This document shows, piece by piece, positions 13,290 to 16,850 of a stretch of DNA of 16,850 nt. The notes below the pieces were generated by a model. The model saw only the letters and a list, made by a program, of their open reading frames with translations, had not been told where the DNA came from and did no database searches. The position numbers were made by a program, and so were the translations under genes. Origin of the DNA: an uncultured Collinsella sp. (GTDB lineage Bacteria > Actinomycetota > Coriobacteriia > Coriobacteriales > Coriobacteriaceae); the NCBI GenBank assembly GCA_934658705.1, contig CAKUHP010000026.1:1-16850 (forward strand), written 5' to 3'. Each line of letters begins with the position of its first letter. Within the stretch, counting starts at the first letter, position 1.

Positions 13290-14051
13290 CTACTCGCCGC
13301 TGGACGCGACCGTCTGACCCTCGACGCCGTTAAATCCAAACAGCATGTCGAGTGTCTGGATATACCACGGCGCGTCCTTGCCGACTTCTTCGATTTCCTT
13401 GGCAACTTCGCTGGCCTTCTTGGCGTTCGACGACTTTGCGCTCGACGAAGCGTCCGAATCGTCATCCAGCCCCAAGACGTCAATCTTGGTCTCGCCGGGC
13501 ATTACCAGGCCTAGGTCCTCGGATGCCGCATCCTTAATACCCTCCTCCGAGAGCAGCTTGTCGACGCTTTTTTGCAGCTCATCGTTATATTGCTCGCGAA
13601 TCTCGACCTGCTTGGCCAAGATATCGCTCGAACGTTTGGCCACGTACAGATCGCGCACGGGGAAATACAGGCTCACGAGCGCAAGAGCCACGACAATGCC
13701 GATAAACAGCCCGCGCTGAGGTCCATGGGTGAAGTCATAGATCGCCTTGACCACCGCGTTATCGTTGGCGTAATGCATAAAATCCGAGCCCGAAAGACGG
13801 CTCGAAGGTCTGCTCGACCTGTCGCGTGCCTGAGTCGAGGAACGCGATGCATGCGTCGAGCGCGACGGACGCACCGGGCTGTCTGCCGGCATATTCATTT
13901 GAGCATTCGAACGCGAGGCATCTGCCGCACGATGCGTAGGACGGGCGGCACCGGCATAATCGGGCCCGCCAAGCTGCACCGTATGTGAACAGTGAGACGA
14001 CGGCTCGCGCGAACCGGCGAAATAGTACCTGTTGTCGTAAATCTGATCCAT
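13290..14051 (-). CDS. Septum formation initiator, DivIC/FtsB-like
   Basis: 253 residues; single-pass division protein of the FtsB/DivIC family, which joins the FtsL/FtsQ complex at the septum. After a long polar N-terminal region (1-110, rich in Ser, Arg, His, Pro) there is one membrane helix (about 113-133). A coiled-coil segment (138-170) follows, then the family motif EDLGLVMPGE (178-187). A Ser/Asp-rich spacer and a short C-terminal piece follow. The start at 14051 is supported by AAGG five bases upstream and a promoter 40-60 bp upstream. A shorter start at codon 92 (MHYANDNAVV) would give a family-sized protein and cannot be excluded. It lies in the actinobacterial eno - divIC - ppx order and has its own promoter after the eno terminator. 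Confidence 0.85.
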   Translation of the reverse strand: MDQIYDNRYYFAGSREPSSHCSHTVQLGGPDYAGAARPTHRAADASRSNAQMNMPADSPVRPSRSTHASRSSTQARDRSSRPSSRLSGSDFMHYANDNAVVKAIYDFTHGPQRGLFIGIVVALALVSLYFPVRDLYVAKRSSDILAKQVEIREQYNDELQKSVDKLLSEEGIKDAASEDLGLVMPGETKIDVLGLDDDSDASSSAKSSNAKKASEVAKEIEEVGKDAPWYIQTLDMLFGFNGVEGQTVASSGE

Positions 14052-14088
14052 GTGCGCCTTGTGCGGTTGAGGTTTGTTTGCGCTAAGT

Positions 14089-14116
14089 ATTCTAGTTATA
14101 GCACGAGCGCGCGCAA
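14089..14116 (-). promoter_or_regulatory. Promoter of the divIC-ppx operon
   Basis: On the minus strand TTGCGC (14116-14111) and TAGAAT (14094-14089) are 16 bases apart, predicting a leader of about 30 bases. It sits between the eno terminator and the division gene, so the two genes downstream can be expressed independently of eno. Confidence 0.5.
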
Positions 14117-14142
14117 CGCCTTCGGCAGCCTTTGCTCGACAT

Positions 14143-14174
14143 AAAAAAGGCGCTGAGCCACACGGCCCAGCGCC
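14143..14174 (-). terminator. Rho-independent terminator of eno
   Basis: Read on the minus strand, GGCGCTG (14174-14168) pairs with CAGCGCC (14155-14149). Weaker pairing continues toward the loop, and TTTTTTAT follows at once. It lies about 60 bp after the eno stop. Confidence 0.88.
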
Positions 14175-14236
14175 CAATGGCGGCCAGCAGAAGAGGAGTG
14201 GGGCCGAGTCAACCCCGCCCCCGGAACACCACTTGT

Positions 14237-15538
<1,302 letters not shown>

Positions 15539-15601
15539 TCACTTGGAAACGGGTTGAATGCTTGGCGACGCGGCCTTACGCCAACGTGGTGCTTTGGTTT
15601 G

Positions 15602-15657
15602 TAAGTTAGCCATGTCGCACTTTTTGCATTATGCCCTAAGTTAGCCGAGGGATACAA
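15602..15657 (-). promoter_or_regulatory. Eno promoter with flanking 10-bp direct repeats
   Basis: On the minus strand TTGTAT (15657-15652) and CATAAT (15633-15628) are 18 bases apart, predicting a transcript start near 15620 and a leader of about 95 bases. The decamer GGCTAACTTA occurs twice on the minus strand, at 15646-15637 (in the spacer) and 15611-15602 (just after the start). The same-orientation copies are 35 bp apart. This is a good candidate operator pair. Confidence 0.55.
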
Positions 15658-15676
15658 TTGATTTTCGAAAAATTTA

Positions 15677-15713
15677 GCGGGGCGATGGGGCGCATCCGCC
15701 CCATCGTCCCCGC
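15677..15713 (-). terminator. Terminator of the yfcE-mazG transcript
   Basis: GCGGGGCGATGGGGCG (15677-15692) pairs with 15697-15713 across CATC, a 16-bp stem with one bulged base. Read on the minus strand it is followed by TAAATTTTTCG. It begins about five bases after the mazG stop. Confidence 0.85.
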
Positions 15714-15717
15714 GTTC

Positions 15718-16578
15718 TTACTCCTCCGCCTTTGCGGCATCCCACAGGTCGTTGAGGCCATGGGTCGAAAGCTCTGCCAGATCCACGTGAGCATCGGCGG
15801 CCATCTGCTCCATCGCGGCCCAGCGGCGGCGGAACTTTGCCGTGCTGGCGCGCAGGGCACTCTCGGCGTCAATCCCCTCCTTGCGTGCAACGTTGACCAG
15901 GGCAAAGAGCAGGTCACCGAACTCCATCTCGCGCTCGGACGAGCCGGGAGCCTCGGCCTCAAACTCGGCACGCTCCTCGGCGACCTCGTCCCACACGTCC
16001 TGGACCGTCTCCCACTCAAAGCCCACGGCAGCCGCCTTGCGCGAGACCTTCTGCGCCTGCATCAGCGCCGGCAGATGCGTAGGCACGCCATCGAGCAGGC
16101 CCTCGGGCGCGGCCTCGCCCGCTGCCACAGCCTTGTCCTTGGCGGCCTTCTCGGCGAGCTTAACCTCGTCCCAGATCTTGAGCACCTCGGCGGAATTATC
16201 GGCATCCGCATCGCCAAACACGTGAGGATGGCGGCGAATGAGCTTGGCGTCGATATCGCGAGCCACGTCGGCCAGCGTAAACTCACCGGCGTCGGCCGCA
16301 ATCTGCGCATGCAGCACGACCTGCATAAGCACGTCGCCCAGCTCCTCGCGCAGATGCGCCGCGTCATCGGCCTCGATGCAATCGAGCGCCTCGTAGGCTT
16401 CCTCGATCATGTTCTTGCCAATGCTCTGATGCGTCTGTTCGCGATCCCACGGGCAGCCATCGGGCTGACGCAGACGCCAGATGGTCTGCACCAGATGCTG
16501 AAGCTCGGCTGACGCATCGACCAGCGTCGACAGGTCGCGCGAGCCCTCGACATTTTGCTGAGCCATGTGCTGCGCCAT
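15718..16578 (-). CDS. mazG: Nucleoside triphosphate pyrophosphohydrolase MazG
   Basis: 286 residues; hydrolyses (d)NTPs to the monophosphate and pyrophosphate, a nucleotide-pool cleaning enzyme also tied to (p)ppGpp levels. It is a full-length two-domain MazG. The N-terminal domain holds DGCPWDREQTHQSI (40-53), EEAYE (59-63) and EELGD (79-82) as metal ligands. The C-terminal domain holds EVAEERAEF (198-206) and EFGDLLFALVNVAR (219-232). AAGGAGGAG five bases before the ATG at 16578 fixes the start; a second ATG at codon 5 is also possible. The upstream phosphodiesterase gene stops two bases before this ATG, so the two form an operon. Confidence 0.94.
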   Translation of the reverse strand: MAQHMAQQNVEGSRDLSTLVDASAELQHLVQTIWRLRQPDGCPWDREQTHQSIGKNMIEEAYEALDCIEADDAAHLREELGDVLMQVVLHAQIAADAGEFTLADVARDIDAKLIRRHPHVFGDADADNSAEVLKIWDEVKLAEKAAKDKAVAAGEAAPEGLLDGVPTHLPALMQAQKVSRKAAAVGFEWETVQDVWDEVAEERAEFEAEAPGSSEREMEFGDLLFALVNVARKEGIDAESALRASTAKFRRRWAAMEQMAADAHVDLAELSTHGLNDLWDAAKAEE

Positions 16579-16580
16579 GG

Positions 16581-16850
16581 TTACTCCTCCTTCAGGATCA
16601 CGTGGCGGAACGCGCCGCCCTCGTAGATGCCGTAGCTGTGTGTGCCGTCCTTGGGAATGCTCACGCTGCCGGGGTTGAAGAGCCACAGGCCCGGGTGCGC
16701 CTCGCTTGCCTCGTTGACCTTGACGTGCGTGTGGCCGTAGACGAGCGCGGAGCCCTCGGGCAGCGCGGGCGCGTGGTCGACGCTGTTGTGCATGCCGGCG
16801 CCAAAGACGTGGCCGTGCGTCAGGAACAGCTCGCGGCCGGCCTCGTCGAA
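16581..16850 (-). CDS. YfcE/MJ0936-type phosphodiesterase, 5' end outside window
   Basis: Partial: 89 C-terminal codons are visible and the frame is open to the window edge. The segment contains the metal motifs of small calcineurin-like phosphodiesterases: LTHGHVFGAG, YGHTHV and LFNPGSVSIPKDG, ending in a beta strand (SYGIYEGGAFRHVIL). Relatives cleave phosphodiester model substrates; the physiological substrate is unknown. The ATG at 16793 is internal, since the HGH motif lies before it. The stop is two bases before the mazG start, and the mazG ribosome site lies within its last codons. Confidence 0.85.
   Translation of the reverse strand, partial: FDEAGRELFLTHGHVFGAGMHNSVDHAPALPEGSALVYGHTHVKVNEASEAHPGLWLFNPGSVSIPKDGTHSYGIYEGGAFRHVILKEE

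Overview
The window is G+C-rich and looks like chromosomal DNA of an intestinal Coriobacteriia actinobacterium, most likely Collinsella or a close relative. This is inferred from base composition, the eno / DivIC-type / ppx gene order, the DUF2207 and DUF4342 proteins, and the density of short palindromic repeats between genes. No 16S gene or other decisive marker is present. Most genes have a clear Shine-Dalgarno sequence, and many ORF starts had to be moved inward to reach it.

Layout. 1-520: repeat-rich intergenic DNA with GGGGAC-type repeats, a 228-bp palindromic MITE-like element and a terminator. 521-2461 (-): secreted/membrane DUF2207 protein with a poly-Gly tail. 2462-3022: a second GGGGAC repeat cluster and hairpins that may belong to a small RNA. 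3023-4036 (+): glutamyl-Q tRNA(Asp) synthetase, probably on a leaderless mRNA. 4052-5102 (-): a metallophosphoesterase and a small two-helix membrane protein. 5103-5578: a 186-bp palindromic element. 5579-6304 (+): an A+T-richer orphan gene. 6316-7077 (-): PPP-type phosphatase with a GTG start. 7440-10050 (+): DUF4342 protein, OmpR-type response regulator and histidine kinase, probably one operon. 10066-10326: a second copy of the 186/190-bp element, then a bidirectional terminator. 10348-11021 (-): galactitol-type PTS EIIB and a stand-alone VOC domain of the type fused to KDPG aldolases. 11185-11808 (+): membrane-anchored helical-repeat protein. 11840-12258: tRNA-Leu(UAA) with its terminator, a second copy of the tRNA 3' end plus terminator, an inverted T-arm copy and a further palindrome. 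12257-14051 (-): Ppx/GppA phosphatase and a DivIC/FtsB-like division protein. 14237-15526 (-): enolase. 15718-16850 (-): MazG and the 3' part of a YfcE-type phosphodiesterase, cut by the window edge.

The conserved genes are housekeeping: glycolysis, cell division, (p)ppGpp/polyphosphate turnover, nucleotide sanitation, tRNA and tRNA modification. The most unusual material lies between genes. There are at least four kinds of inverted or direct repeat. The two 186/190-bp elements have outer arms that differ between copies yet stay complementary within each copy. The tRNA-Leu 3' region holds an att-like duplication with an antisense T-arm. I see no CRISPR array, complete insertion sequence, phage gene or recognisable defence system.
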